Notes: generated from the sequence alone by a model not told the origin. Shown: positions 27,906 through 37,165, counted from the stretch's first letter. The stretch: 64,000 nucleotides of DNA from an uncultured Prochlorococcus sp. (GCA_902594875.1 CACJNU010000001.1:155304-219303); one strand, 5' to 3'. Numbers and translations are program-made.

Positions 27906-27947
27906 GTGACGATTGATACATAATAAGAATCATCAAGTAATTAATTT
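27906..27947 (+). promoter_or_regulatory. NtcA-type activated promoter of glnA
   Basis: The block GTG-N8-TAC (27906-27919) is followed after exactly 22 nt by TAATTT (27942-27947). That fits the class II NtcA promoter layout GTAN8TAC-N22-TANNNT. The only mismatch is GTG for GTA. It places transcription start near 27954, about 16 nt before the glnA ATG. NtcA, the nitrogen regulator of cyanobacteria, is expected to activate glnA. A perfect element geometry in this position makes it a strong site, though it has not been tested here. Confidence 0.78.
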
Positions 27948-27969
27948 CATAAAAGGTATCTTATAAGTT

Positions 27970-29391
27970 ATGTCTAAGTCTCCACAAGATGTTTTAAGTC
28001 AAATTAAAGATGAAGGAATCGAACTGATCGATTTAAAATTTACTGATATCCATGGTAAATGGCAACATTTAACTCTTACATCAGACATGATAGAAGAGGA
28101 TTCATTTACAGAAGGTCTAGCATTTGATGGTTCATCAATAAGAGGTTGGAAAGCAATTAATGCCTCAGATATGTCAATGGTTCCTGATGCAAGTACAGCA
28201 TGGATAGATCCTTTTTATAAACATAAAACTTTAAGTATGATTTGCTCTATCCAAGAGCCTAGAAGCGGTGAGCCTTATGATAGATGCCCAAGATCATTAG
28301 CTCAAAAGGCACTAAAGTACTTAGAATCCACTGGAATTGCTGATACAGCATTTTTTGGACCGGAACCAGAATTCTTCTTATTTGATGACGTGAGATATGA
28401 CTCAAAGGAAGGTTCCTGCTTTTATAGTGTAGATACAATTGAAGCTCCATGGAACACTGGAAGAATTGAAGAAGGTGGAAATTTAGGATATAAGATCCAA
28501 TACAAAGAAGGCTATTTCCCAGTTTCCCCAAATGATACTGCGCAAGACATTAGATCTGAAATGCTACTTTTAATGGGTGAATTAGGCATACCCACAGAAA
28601 AGCATCACCATGAAGTTGCTGGTGCCGGTCAACACGAACTTGGTATGAAATTCGATTCGTTAATAAATTCTGCTGATAATGTAATGACTTATAAATACGT
28701 TGTCAGGAATGTTGCTAAAAAATATGGGAAAACTGCAACGTTTATGCCCAAGCCTGTATTTAATGATAATGGAACTGGAATGCATGTTCATCAAAGTTTA
28801 TGGAAAAGTGGGCAGCCATTATTTTTTGGTGAAGGAGCATATGCAAATTTATCTCAAACAGCAAGATGGTATATCGGAGGCATACTAAAACATGCTCCAT
28901 CATTTTTAGCATTTACGAACCCAACTACAAATAGTTACAAACGATTGGTTCCAGGATTTGAAGCACCTGTAAATCTAGTTTATTCTGAGGGTAATAGATC
29001 AGCTGCAGTAAGAATACCTTTGACAGGTCCAAGCCCTAAAGCTAAAAGATTAGAATTCAGATCAGGTGACGCACTTGCAAATCCTTACTTAGCATTTTCT
29101 GTAATGATGCTTGCTGGTATTGATGGAATTAAAAATCAAATTGATCCTGGTGATGGAGTTGATGTTGATTTATTTGAACTTCCAGCTGATGAACTTGCAA
29201 AAATTGATACAGTACCTTCATCTCTAAATGACTCACTTAATGCGCTAAAAGCAGATAAGGATTATCTATTAGCTGGTGGAGTATTTACTGAAGATTTTAT
29301 TGATAACTTTATCGATATAAAATACGAAGAGGTACAACAACTAAGACAAAGGCCACATCCACATGAATTCTTTATGTATTACGATGCATAA
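27970..29391 (+). CDS. glnA: glutamine synthetase type I
   Basis: GlnA makes glutamine from glutamate, ammonia and ATP, the main ammonium entry point. It has 473 aa. The beta-grasp N-terminus ([17 protein letters not shown]) leads to the catalytic barrel with [19 protein letters not shown], and the glutamate-binding segment NRSAAVRIP. The metal-binding Glu residues are at their usual places, and [20 protein letters not shown] closes the core. Upstream lies an NtcA-like site, and a strong intrinsic terminator follows the stop. It is a free-standing transcription unit. Cyanobacterial GlnA is regulated by inactivating factors (IFs) in some species; none is encoded here. Confidence 0.97.
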   Translation: MSKSPQDVLSQIKDEGIELIDLKFTDIHGKWQHLTLTSDMIEEDSFTEGLAFDGSSIRGWKAINASDMSMVPDASTAWIDPFYKHKTLSMICSIQEPRSGEPYDRCPRSLAQKALKYLESTGIADTAFFGPEPEFFLFDDVRYDSKEGSCFYSVDTIEAPWNTGRIEEGGNLGYKIQYKEGYFPVSPNDTAQDIRSEMLLLMGELGIPTEKHHHEVAGAGQHELGMKFDSLINSADNVMTYKYVVRNVAKKYGKTATFMPKPVFNDNGTGMHVHQSLWKSGQPLFFGEGAYANLSQTARWYIGGILKHAPSFLAFTNPTTNSYKRLVPGFEAPVNLVYSEGNRSAAVRIPLTGPSPKAKRLEFRSGDALANPYLAFSVMMLAGIDGIKNQIDPGDGVDVDLFELPADELAKIDTVPSSLNDSLNALKADKDYLLAGGVFTEDFIDNFIDIKYEEVQQLRQRPHPHEFFMYYDA

Positions 29392-29414
29392 TTAAAAAAA
29401 CATAATTTTAGATT

Positions 29415-29463
29415 AATCAATTTGAGAAATATCACAAAATATTCTCAAATTGATTTTTTTTTT
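29415..29463 (+). terminator. intrinsic terminator after glnA
   Basis: A 14-bp perfect stem AATCAATTTGAGAA (29415-29428) pairs with TTCTCAAATTGATT (29442-29455). The 13-nt loop is followed by a run of nine Ts. It starts 23 nt after the glnA stop and is the clearest Rho-independent terminator in the window. Confidence 0.9.
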
Positions 29464-29491
29464 GTTGGAATATACATATATAAATTAAAAA

Positions 29492-30547
29492 ATGGCCAGG
29501 GAATCTATTTCAAAAATTGCATATAAAACGCTACAACAAAGTAAAAGCATTGCAGGTTTTGCTCACAAGCAGATAAGTACAAGATTAATGAATTTTATTC
29601 TTCCGGATTCGAAGCTCGAAAATTTTGATATAGATAAGAATCTCCTAATGCAAATCCAAAATTCAATGGACAAATTAAGAGAAGAAGATTGGAATGATGC
29701 AGAAAAAAATATATATCCAAAAAAATTATTATTTGACGAGCCATGGCTAAGGTATTTAACTCAATATCCTAAAATTTGGCTCGATATGCCTAATACATGG
29801 GATAGACGAAGAAAGCAAAACTTTGATGATCTTCCAAAATCAATTGATAAAGATAATTATCCTCAATATTACTTGAGAAATTTTCATCATCAAACAGATG
29901 GTTATTTATCAGATTTTTCAGCTAGCATTTATGATCTACAAGTAGAAATACTTTTCAATGGAAGTGCTGACTCAATGAGGAGAAGAATAATTAAGCCCAT
30001 AAAAGAAGGACTAAATATTTTTAGCGATAGAAAAAAAAGTTCTATAAAAATACTGGATGTGGCCACAGGATCAGGAAGAACATTAAAACAATTAAGAGCC
30101 GCATTTCCTAAAGAAAAAATTACTGGAATTGATTTATCTGATTCATATTTAAAAGAGGCAAGTAGATATATTTCAGATTTAGATGGAGATTTAATTCAGT
30201 TAATAAAAGGCAATGCTGAAGAATTACCTTTTGATAAAGATAGTTTTCAATGCATTTCTTGTGTTTACTTATTTCACGAATTACCCAGAGCAATTAGAGC
30301 TAAAGTATTAAATGAATTTTTTAGAGTTCTTGAAACTGGGGGTACATTAGTCTTAGCTGATTCAATTCAAATTAGTGACTCACCTGACTTTACATCCGTA
30401 ATGGAAGGCTTCTATAAATCTTTTCATGAGCCTTTTTACTGTGATTACATAAAAGAGGATATAGATTCTAAACTAGCGGAGGTAGGGTTCAAAAATGTAA
30501 AATCAAATTCCTTTTTTATGACCAAAGTATGGTCTGCTGTAAAGTAA
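29492..30547 (+). CDS. class I SAM-dependent methyltransferase
   Basis: A 351-aa protein. The first ~180 residues form an N-terminal region with no motif I recognise, including a Trp/Tyr-rich segment DEPWLRYLTQYPKIWLD. The methyltransferase domain starts near residue 183 with motif I ILDVATGSGRTLKQL, and motif II/III lies in GIDLSDSYLKEA and NAEELPFDKDSF. The acceptor is unknown; the domain resembles the UbiE/ubiquinone group. It follows the glnA terminator, so it has its own promoter, and the DUF6439 gene follows after 12 nt. Confidence 0.88.
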   Translation: MARESISKIAYKTLQQSKSIAGFAHKQISTRLMNFILPDSKLENFDIDKNLLMQIQNSMDKLREEDWNDAEKNIYPKKLLFDEPWLRYLTQYPKIWLDMPNTWDRRRKQNFDDLPKSIDKDNYPQYYLRNFHHQTDGYLSDFSASIYDLQVEILFNGSADSMRRRIIKPIKEGLNIFSDRKKSSIKILDVATGSGRTLKQLRAAFPKEKITGIDLSDSYLKEASRYISDLDGDLIQLIKGNAEELPFDKDSFQCISCVYLFHELPRAIRAKVLNEFFRVLETGGTLVLADSIQISDSPDFTSVMEGFYKSFHEPFYCDYIKEDIDSKLAEVGFKNVKSNSFFMTKVWSAVK

Positions 30548-30559
30548 AAAAAAACTTCT

Positions 30560-30823
30560 ATGACCTATTGGGATAAAGATACTATTCAGCTTGTTCAAAA
30601 TCTTAATGACAAATTAAAGATAGATCATACTAAATGGCATAAAGATAAAGGAAATAAATATAAACGATCTTCAGAACTAATTTCTGCGGGATTATGTCAT
30701 TTAATTATTTCTTGTAATGAGAAGGAAACTATTGAGTATTTAGAAGAAAGTATTAAATGGCTAAAAGAAATTAATGTAGATCAACCTTGTCCTAGTAAAA
30801 ATCGCCTCTTTAAAGCTAACTGA
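30560..30823 (+). CDS. DUF6439-like conserved protein
   Basis: An 87-aa protein with features of the cyanobacterial DUF6439 group: LNDKLKIDHTKWHKDKGNKY followed by two predicted amphipathic helices. No signal peptide or membrane segment. Function unknown. The gene is 12 nt after the methyltransferase and its last 43 nt overlap the 3' end of the convergent RsbW-like gene, an unusually long overlap. Family assignment is from memory. Confidence 0.6.
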   Translation: MTYWDKDTIQLVQNLNDKLKIDHTKWHKDKGNKYKRSSELISAGLCHLIISCNEKETIEYLEESIKWLKEINVDQPCPSKNRLFKAN

Positions 30824-31236
30824 AGCCTATTACCTTTACTACTCCATCTAATATCATCAAAACATTCATTGATAATAAAAAGGCCTCGGCCATTTACACT
30901 ACTTATTTTTTTTGGTAATTTGTAGTCTCTTTTTTTTATTTCTAAACCATTACCTTGATCTTGAATTTGCCAAACACACCAATTAGGAGTAATAATTCTT
31001 CTTACTCTAATATTTTTTTTAGGATCTAATTTATTTCCATGTTTGACTGCGTTAACTAGAGCTTCATGTAAACCAAGTTTTATAAGATAGCTTGATTGAG
31101 AATTTTTAATAGGTTCTAGTAATTGATCGACAAATTCATTTAACTGTAATGATGATTCGAATTCATAGTTTGACCAGTTAATCTTTGGTCTTTTAAAAAA
31201 TTTTTTTAAAATATTTTTGCCCCGAAATAAGGACAT
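30781..31236 (-). CDS. RsbW-like anti-sigma-factor ATPase
   Basis: A 151-aa GHKL-fold protein with the N-box HEALVNAVKHGN, a G1-like IQDQGNGLEI, and a G2-like GRGLFIINECFDDI. The architecture is that of RsbW/SpoIIAB serine kinases that bind sigma factors and phosphorylate STAS-domain antagonists. A STAS-domain gene lies 24 kb away in this window (55212-55577) and is a candidate partner. Neither a sigma factor nor a PP2C phosphatase is adjacent. The N-terminal ~35 residues are basic and variable. gun4 is just upstream on the same strand. Confidence 0.85.
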   Translation of the reverse strand: MSLFRGKNILKKFFKRPKINWSNYEFESSLQLNEFVDQLLEPIKNSQSSYLIKLGLHEALVNAVKHGNKLDPKKNIRVRRIITPNWCVWQIQDQGNGLEIKKRDYKLPKKISSVNGRGLFIINECFDDIRWSSKGNRLQLALKRRFLLGQG

Positions 31237-31286
31237 AAAATAATATTTTGAAACTTTTTTAATTTTAACTTATTAAATACCCTAAT

Positions 31287-32006
31287 TTAAAGAATATTAT
31301 TATGTCTTTCTGCAATAGCAGGATGCCGTAGGATAGAGTCCATAAGTCTTACTCCTCTTAGTTGATTTATTAAAGGCATATGTCCATCAGGAGCTTCCAA
31401 TGACCAGCAAAAAGATCCAGGATATCTAGTCCATAAGCCCTCTTTTTTCCAACCTATTTTCGGCCACATTAATTCATATTTTTTCCCTACCGATTTTAAT
31501 ATCTTTGCCTGAATTGAGAAACCAAATCTACCAGTAGAATAGATAGTCCATAATCTATCTATTGTTTCTAGATCTTTACCTGACATATTCTTGACTTCAC
31601 TATAGAAAACATACCCACGTTTTTCAGCTAATTTTCCAGCTAATTTTCGTAAATAGGAACTTGTTAATCTATCTGCCTCTTCAAATTTTTGCTCAACCAA
31701 CATCAATTGCAAATCTTCATAATTAATATCAATATCTGAATATGTATTAAACCAATTATTGAATTTGGAGTTTTCAAAGAATTCAGGCTTAAATTTTTTT
31801 AAAACTTGCAATATCCAACCAGCAGCCCAGTCATCTCCATCATTATCAAAAATATCAAAAAGTGAAGGGCCAAGATCAAAAATATTTTCGACTTCAGATT
31901 CTATTTGAATTAATGAATTTATTCTTTTTCTTTGATTGGAATCAACAAATTTTTTAATCAAATCTAATGTAGCATTATTATAGTTATCTTTTTCTTTGTT
32001 ATTCAT
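31287..32006 (-). CDS. gun4: GUN4 magnesium-chelatase regulator
   Basis: GUN4 binds protoporphyrin and Mg-protoporphyrin and stimulates magnesium chelatase at the first committed step of chlorophyll synthesis. The helical N-terminal domain runs to about residue 85. The porphyrin-binding GUN4 core follows with LMLVEQKFEEADRLTSSYL, DRLWTIYSTGRFGFSIQAKI and LRGVRLMDSIL, diagnostic of the family. At 239 aa it matches the cyanobacterial length. It is divergent from selU and lies 50 nt upstream of the RsbW-like gene. Confidence 0.93.
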   Translation of the reverse strand: MNNKEKDNYNNATLDLIKKFVDSNQRKRINSLIQIESEVENIFDLGPSLFDIFDNDGDDWAAGWILQVLKKFKPEFFENSKFNNWFNTYSDIDINYEDLQLMLVEQKFEEADRLTSSYLRKLAGKLAEKRGYVFYSEVKNMSGKDLETIDRLWTIYSTGRFGFSIQAKILKSVGKKYELMWPKIGWKKEGLWTRYPGSFCWSLEAPDGHMPLINQLRGVRLMDSILRHPAIAERHNNIL

Positions 32007-32041
32007 TTTAAAAAATCAATCTAAAAAAATAAAAACTATCA

Positions 32042-33082
32042 ATGTATTTCAAAAGAAAAGAACTAGAGAAATTTAGAAGTTTTAGAGGACCACTCATAGA
32101 TGTTAGAAGCCCGAGTGAATATTATAAAGGACACATGCCTAATTCTATTAACATTCCTCTATTTGATAATGATGAGAGATCTATAATTGGCACTATTTAT
32201 AAAAAAGAAGGAAGAAAAAAAGCTGTCATAGAGGGATTAAACTTTTTTGAAAAAAAAATGGAATTACTTCTTGATAATTTATTCATGAGTATTGAGTCTT
32301 ATAAAACTTTTGTTAATAAAAATGCTGAATTTGATCTCAGAATATATTGCTCTAGAGGAGGAATGCGTTCACAAAGCATTGCTTGGCTACTAGAAAAATA
32401 CAATTTTAATCCAATAACACTTAAGGGAGGATACAAAATATATAGAAGATGGGTATTAGATAGTTTCTCAAAAAAGTATAATATAGTAGTATTTGGCGGA
32501 AAAACAGGAACAGGAAAGACAAGATTATTATCATTACTAGAGAAATATAAATATCAAACTATTGATCTTGAAGGATTTGCTTGTCATAGAGGAAGTACAT
32601 TTGGAGGTTTAGGAATGAAAGAGCAACCTTCAAATGAACAATTTGAAAATATTATTGCTGAAAAATTAAATTCTTTTAAATTTTCTAATAATATTTTTGT
32701 AGAAGCTGAAAGTGCAAATATAGGGAAATGCAAAATTCCTCATGAATTCTTTAATCAGATGAAACACTCTAGGAGAATTGAAATTTTAAGAAGTGAGTCT
32801 AACAGGTTAGATGAGTTGATAGATACATATAGTGTTTTTAAGAAAGAAGAACTTCAAGAAGCTGTTTTAAGGATAAAAAAAAGATTAGGACCGCAAAGAA
32901 CAAAAACAGCTCTCGAATCAATTAATAATGAGAGATGGGATTTAGTTTGCAAATCAGTCCTTGATTATTACGATAAATGTTATGAATATGAAAAGGTTGG
33001 TAAAACAAATGTAAAGATATTAGATTTAACGGATAAAAAATATGATGAAAGGATCCTAGAGTTAGTAAATAATGTTTTATAA
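32042..33082 (+). CDS. selU: tRNA 2-selenouridine/geranyl-thiouridine synthase
   Basis: SelU (MnmH) geranylates 2-thiouridine in the wobble position of certain tRNAs and can replace the sulfur with selenium using selenophosphate. The N-terminal rhodanese domain carries the active Cys C103 in IYCSRGGMRS. The P-loop domain follows with GGKTGTGKT (152-160). The 346-aa length fits. selD is not in the window, so whether selenation occurs is unknown. It is divergent from gun4, and psb28 follows after 61 nt. Confidence 0.92.
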   Translation: MYFKRKELEKFRSFRGPLIDVRSPSEYYKGHMPNSINIPLFDNDERSIIGTIYKKEGRKKAVIEGLNFFEKKMELLLDNLFMSIESYKTFVNKNAEFDLRIYCSRGGMRSQSIAWLLEKYNFNPITLKGGYKIYRRWVLDSFSKKYNIVVFGGKTGTGKTRLLSLLEKYKYQTIDLEGFACHRGSTFGGLGMKEQPSNEQFENIIAEKLNSFKFSNNIFVEAESANIGKCKIPHEFFNQMKHSRRIEILRSESNRLDELIDTYSVFKKEELQEAVLRIKKRLGPQRTKTALESINNERWDLVCKSVLDYYDKCYEYEKVGKTNVKILDLTDKKYDERILELVNNVL

Positions 33083-33143
33083 AATAAAACACAAACGAAT
33101 ATGAAAAATATTTCCTAAGATAAAAAATTATTAACCGCATATT

Positions 33144-33497
33144 ATGACAGAAAATAAAACTGCAAAAATACAATTCTATGAAGGAACAGATGAACCAGTA
33201 GTACCTGAAATAAGACTCACTAGGAGCAAGGATGGAACCACCGGCCAAGCTTTATTTTTATTCGAAAAGCCTCAGGCATTATCTTCAATTACGGATGGTG
33301 AAATCACAGGTATGCGTATGATTGACTCAGAAGGTGAAATATTAACTAGGGAGGTTAAAGTAAAGTTTGTTGATGGAGAACCAATATTTTTGGAAGCAGT
33401 GTATATATGGAAGAACACATCTGACTTTGATAGATTTATGCGATTTGCAAATAGTTATGCCAAATCAAATGGATTAGGATATTCTGAAAAGAAGTAG
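33144..33497 (+). CDS. psb28: photosystem II assembly factor Psb28
   Basis: A 117-aa soluble protein that binds PSII assembly intermediates containing CP47 and helps their assembly and the biogenesis of chlorophyll proteins. It begins with [20 protein letters not shown] and includes [13 protein letters not shown] and [20 protein letters not shown], all characteristic. It lies 61 nt after selU and 13 nt before the AI-2E family gene. Confidence 0.96.
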   Translation: MTENKTAKIQFYEGTDEPVVPEIRLTRSKDGTTGQALFLFEKPQALSSITDGEITGMRMIDSEGEILTREVKVKFVDGEPIFLEAVYIWKNTSDFDRFMRFANSYAKSNGLGYSEKK

Positions 33498-33510
33498 ACT
33501 ATTGTGAAAA

Positions 33511-34554
33511 TTGAGTAGTTCTTCATATTTCAAGTTAGTAGTATTTTTCATAACTTCATTAATAGTTTGGAATCTAAGAGATTTTCTCCTATTAATAATT
33601 TGTTCCTTAGTAATTTCAAATATTGTCTGTAATTTATGTAATCAAATACAAAATGGTTTGAAAATTCCCCGACCGCTGTCATTGTTTCTTGTTTTAACTG
33701 TTATCTCAGTAATAGTATTTACTATTTTTATTCTTGTATTGCCTCCGTTCATAAAAGAATTCAATGAAATACTAGTTGATATTCCAAATGGTTTATCAAA
33801 AATAAATATCTTGATTAATACAAATCTTAATAACTTTAATGTTTTACTATATGGTGAACAATCAGAAAATGTTATAGACATTTTCAGTCTTATAAATAAT
33901 GTAGTAACTATTCCAGATGCCTCAACTATTGCAAAAGCTATTCAAGAAAGTTTTAGAAATTTAATAAATATAGCTGGTAATCTTGGTTCAGGTCTTTTGA
34001 AATTAATATTCGTATTAGCAGTGAGTTTGATGATTTCTATTGAACCAAAACAATATAAAGAAAATATACTTCTATTAATTCCAAAAAATTATCGCAACAA
34101 ATTTAGAAATATTCTGGAAAAATGCAATACCGCATTAGCAAATTGGACTTTTTCTATGGTCATAAGCTCATTATCAGTAGGTCTATTATCATTAATAGTT
34201 CTGTCTATATTAGACGTTAAATATGTTGTCTCAAATGCTTTAATAGCAATGGTTCTTAACATTATTCCAAATATAGGTCCAGTTATTAGTGGGATATTTC
34301 CAATCTCAATTGCACTACTAGATAATTTTTGGAAACCACTTGCTGTTTTAGGAGCATATGTAATCATTCAAAATATTGAAAGTTATATAATAATGCCATC
34401 TATCATGAAGAAAAAAGCAAACTTACTTCCTGGTTTAACATTAATATCACAATTTGGATTTACCTTCATTTTTGGTCCATTAGGCTTAATACTTTCTCTT
34501 CCATTAGCTGTAGTAATTCAGGTTTTAATCAAAGAATCATTTAAAGATATTTAA
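33511..34554 (+). CDS. AI-2E family membrane transporter
   Basis: A 347-aa polytopic protein with about eight hydrophobic helices. It matches the AI-2E/PerM family, including the C-terminal GLTLISQFGFTFIFGPLGLILSLPLAVVI signature. Members export small molecules or act as sodium/proton antiporters; the substrate here is unknown. The start is TTG at 33511 because the frame closes just upstream with TGA. It is 13 nt after psb28. The small membrane ORF 34558-34737 converges on it. Confidence 0.85.
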   Translation: MSSSSYFKLVVFFITSLIVWNLRDFLLLIICSLVISNIVCNLCNQIQNGLKIPRPLSLFLVLTVISVIVFTIFILVLPPFIKEFNEILVDIPNGLSKINILINTNLNNFNVLLYGEQSENVIDIFSLINNVVTIPDASTIAKAIQESFRNLINIAGNLGSGLLKLIFVLAVSLMISIEPKQYKENILLLIPKNYRNKFRNILEKCNTALANWTFSMVISSLSVGLLSLIVLSILDVKYVVSNALIAMVLNIIPNIGPVISGIFPISIALLDNFWKPLAVLGAYVIIQNIESYIIMPSIMKKKANLLPGLTLISQFGFTFIFGPLGLILSLPLAVVIQVLIKESFKDI

Positions 34555-34557
34555 AAA

Positions 34558-34737
34558 CTACTTTATTTTTTTATATAAAAATGGATATGAAAAAAGTATA
34601 AAGAAAGCTAAGGGATGTTTACCAATAGCAAAATATAGTGAATTAAAAGTAAAATGATCAAATAATATTCTTAGCTCAGTAGAAAGATCTATTAAAACTA
34701 AAGAAAATAAAATTATCAAATAGTAATTCAATTTCAT
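34558..34737 (-). CDS. small membrane protein, 59 aa, downstream of secF
   Basis: A minus-strand frame that starts MKLNYYLIILFSLVLIDLST, spans two hydrophobic segments split by HFTFNSLYFAIGKHP, and ends with the basic FLYKKIK. It begins 18 nt after the secF stop on the same strand, so it is probably the last gene of the pdhB-secD-secF run. Its location and the hydrophobic profile suggest a real thylakoid/plasma membrane microprotein. I recognise no family and do not know whether it acts with SecDF. Confidence 0.62.
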   Translation of the reverse strand: MKLNYYLIILFSLVLIDLSTELRILFDHFTFNSLYFAIGKHPLAFFILFSYPFLYKKIK

Positions 34738-34755
34738 ACAGTAAGAAGCCTAATG

Positions 34756-35670
34756 TCAGTCTTTAAGCAACAAAGATGGAGCCAATAAAATACTTGAATA
34801 ACTTCCAACTATAATTCCTAATGATAAAGCCAAAGAAAACCAAAATAACGAGTAAGATCCAAACAAAATAATGCTTAATAGAGGGATTAGAGTTGTAATA
34901 CTGGTAAACGTTGTTCTCCTAAATGATTCGTTTACTGATAATTGAATTGTTTCGTTATGGCCTTCTTTTTTAGATTTTAAATTTTCACGAATTCTATCAA
35001 AAATAACAACAGTATCATTTACAGAATAACCAGCAATAGTAAGCAAGGACACAGCAAATAAACTATTTACCTCGACAGAGAATATAATTCCCAACCAAGA
35101 GAATATGCCGAAAACAATTAATAAATCATGGAATAAAGCTAACAATGCAAATAATGCATATTTTTTATCAAATCTAATAGTTATATATAAAGAAATTGCA
35201 AATAAAGAAACTAACAATGAAGTAACACAATTAGTAAGTAATCTTTTCCCAAGCTTTGGACCTATTAATCTTGAATCCTTACTCTCATAATTTAAAGGTC
35301 CAATAATATTATCAAGATCACTAATAAGATTATTTGATTCTTCGATACTCAAATAAGGTGTTCTTATTGAAATCAATTTATTATTATTTTGAGATTGTAA
35401 TTTAATATTGTTTAAAACGGTTTTATTTTTTGAGATCTCTCTCAGATTTTCTAAAACCGAATCGGGAGAAAAGTATGAACATTCCTCCTTACAAATTCTA
35501 TCTATTCTTAGTTCATTTCCTCCAACAAAATCCATCCCTAAATTTATTGGTTTCTTATAAGAAGTATTAAAAGTAGAATATAAAATTCCTAAAAGACTCA
35601 ACAAAATAAGAACAGTTGAAAAAACAATTATCTTTCTTTTATTTTTTATTAATTCAAGATTGTATTTCAT
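34756..35670 (-). CDS. secF: protein-export membrane protein SecF
   Basis: A 304-aa SecF, six helices, working with SecD to pull substrates through SecYEG using the proton gradient. The first periplasmic domain contains the GMDFVGGNELRI signature. The SecF core AGYSVNDTVVIFDRIRENLKS is clear near residue 215. Relative lengths and an upstream secD 22 nt away support a secDF operon. A small membrane ORF follows 18 nt downstream. No ribosome site was needed to decide the start. Confidence 0.94.
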   Translation of the reverse strand: MKYNLELIKNKRKIIVFSTVLILLSLLGILYSTFNTSYKKPINLGMDFVGGNELRIDRICKEECSYFSPDSVLENLREISKNKTVLNNIKLQSQNNNKLISIRTPYLSIEESNNLISDLDNIIGPLNYESKDSRLIGPKLGKRLLTNCVTSLLVSLFAISLYITIRFDKKYALFALLALFHDLLIVFGIFSWLGIIFSVEVNSLFAVSLLTIAGYSVNDTVVIFDRIRENLKSKKEGHNETIQLSVNESFRRTTFTSITTLIPLLSIILFGSYSLFWFSLALSLGIIVGSYSSILLAPSLLLKD

Positions 35671-35692
35671 GAGAAGTTTAAAATAAAAAATT

Positions 35693-37162
35693 TTAATTTG
35701 AAAAATTATTCCTTGGCAGATAAAGATTTTTCTGTCTCAAAGATTGATATGTTATAAAAAATCGCAAAATTGTTTTAGAGCAATTTAATGAGGTAAACAA
35801 GCTTATTAAGACCCCAATACCTAATGTTGCTGCAAAACCCTTAACAAAATTTGTTCCTAATAAAAACAATACAAAACAACTAAGAAGAGTTGTAATATGG
35901 CCATCAACGATGGATGAATTAGCTCTCTGAAAACCGCTATCAATAGATTTTGTAAGAGTATTACCATCATATAATTCTTCTCTAATTCTCTCAAATATTA
36001 GAATATTTGCATCTACAGCCATACCAATGCTAAGTATAAGGCCGGATATTCCAGGTAAAGTGAGAGTTACAGGAATTAAAGAATATATGGCTAAGTTAAA
36101 GAAACCATAAAGTACTAGAGAAAGAACTGAAACAAAACCTAGAACTCTATAATTTAAGATCATAAAAATACCAACAAAAATTAACCCACTAATTGCTGCA
36201 TAAAGACTTTTTAAAATATTTTTGGATCCCAACAGAGCCCCTATTGTGTTAGTTTCTACTATTTCAATTGGCAATGGCAATGACCCTCCTTTAAGTTGAA
36301 CTTCTAATTCTCTAGCATTTTCAGCACTAAAATTACCGCTTATTGTTGCTGATCCACCTGTAATCCCAGTACTAGCAAACTGATTACCAACACTGGCTTC
36401 ACTTATTGATTCACCATCCAGAATGATAGCCAATAGTTGATTAGTGCCAGCAATTGACTTTGTAATTTCTGCAAACTTTTCACCTCCTGAATTATTAAAA
36501 GTTAATAAAACTTCCCAATTATTATTTGTTTGTTCTTGTCTTCTTCCTGCGTTAATAAGATCCTTACCTGATAAATTTGTTTTAATAAATAAATTTGTAA
36601 TTTCTTTATTAACATATTTTTTTATTTCAATTAACTGCCCATATAAATCATTACTAGTAGATGAGTAATTCAATTCTTGCTCTATATCATCTAGATTGTC
36701 TTGAATAACTTTTAAGAAATTATCATCATTTTGACTTTTTTCTGCAATGGAATATTGTTCAATTAATTGTTTAATACTCAATCTCTGTAATTGCAGAGTT
36801 TTTAAATCTGTAGATGTTCCTTCTTTTTGAGTTCTAAATTCTAATAATGCAGTCTTACCTAATACCCTTGAAGCAACTAATGGATTTTGTTCACCTGGTA
36901 ATTCTAAAATCAATTGATCTCCACCGAGGGTTTGCAAATTAGACTCAGAAACTCCTAAATTATTAACGCGCTTATCTATAACCGAATTAACTGCTTCAAG
37001 TTCATCCCTTGTTACCTTACCTTCCTCTTTAATAATTTGTAGTGTAAGTTGAGAACCACCTTGTAAATCTAATCCTAGCTGTAAGGGATAATTTATTAAT
37101 AGATAAACAGAAAAAGTAAGTAGAAATATAATAAAAAAAAGCCAACCTTGCCTTCTTTTCAT
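35693..37162 (-). CDS. secD: protein-export membrane protein SecD
   Basis: A 489-aa SecD with six helices and a large periplasmic domain. The N-terminal LGLDLQGGSQLTLQ signature and the C-terminal LSIGMAVDANILIFERIREE motif, which lies on the proton-path helices, are conserved. The periplasmic region is longer than in E. coli in relative terms but lacks any added domain. It lies 4 nt after pdhB on the same strand; co-transcription is likely. Its partner SecF follows at 22 nt. Confidence 0.95.
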   Translation of the reverse strand: MKRRQGWLFFIIFLLTFSVYLLINYPLQLGLDLQGGSQLTLQIIKEEGKVTRDELEAVNSVIDKRVNNLGVSESNLQTLGGDQLILELPGEQNPLVASRVLGKTALLEFRTQKEGTSTDLKTLQLQRLSIKQLIEQYSIAEKSQNDDNFLKVIQDNLDDIEQELNYSSTSNDLYGQLIEIKKYVNKEITNLFIKTNLSGKDLINAGRRQEQTNNNWEVLLTFNNSGGEKFAEITKSIAGTNQLLAIILDGESISEASVGNQFASTGITGGSATISGNFSAENARELEVQLKGGSLPLPIEIVETNTIGALLGSKNILKSLYAAISGLIFVGIFMILNYRVLGFVSVLSLVLYGFFNLAIYSLIPVTLTLPGISGLILSIGMAVDANILIFERIREELYDGNTLTKSIDSGFQRANSSIVDGHITTLLSCFVLFLLGTNFVKGFAATLGIGVLISLFTSLNCSKTILRFFITYQSLRQKNLYLPRNNFSN

Positions 37163-37165
37163 TGC

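Noticed and set aside
27820..27969. glnA glutamine riboswitch
   Set aside because: The leader after the predicted start is only about 16 nt, too short, and no glnA-type motif bases are present.
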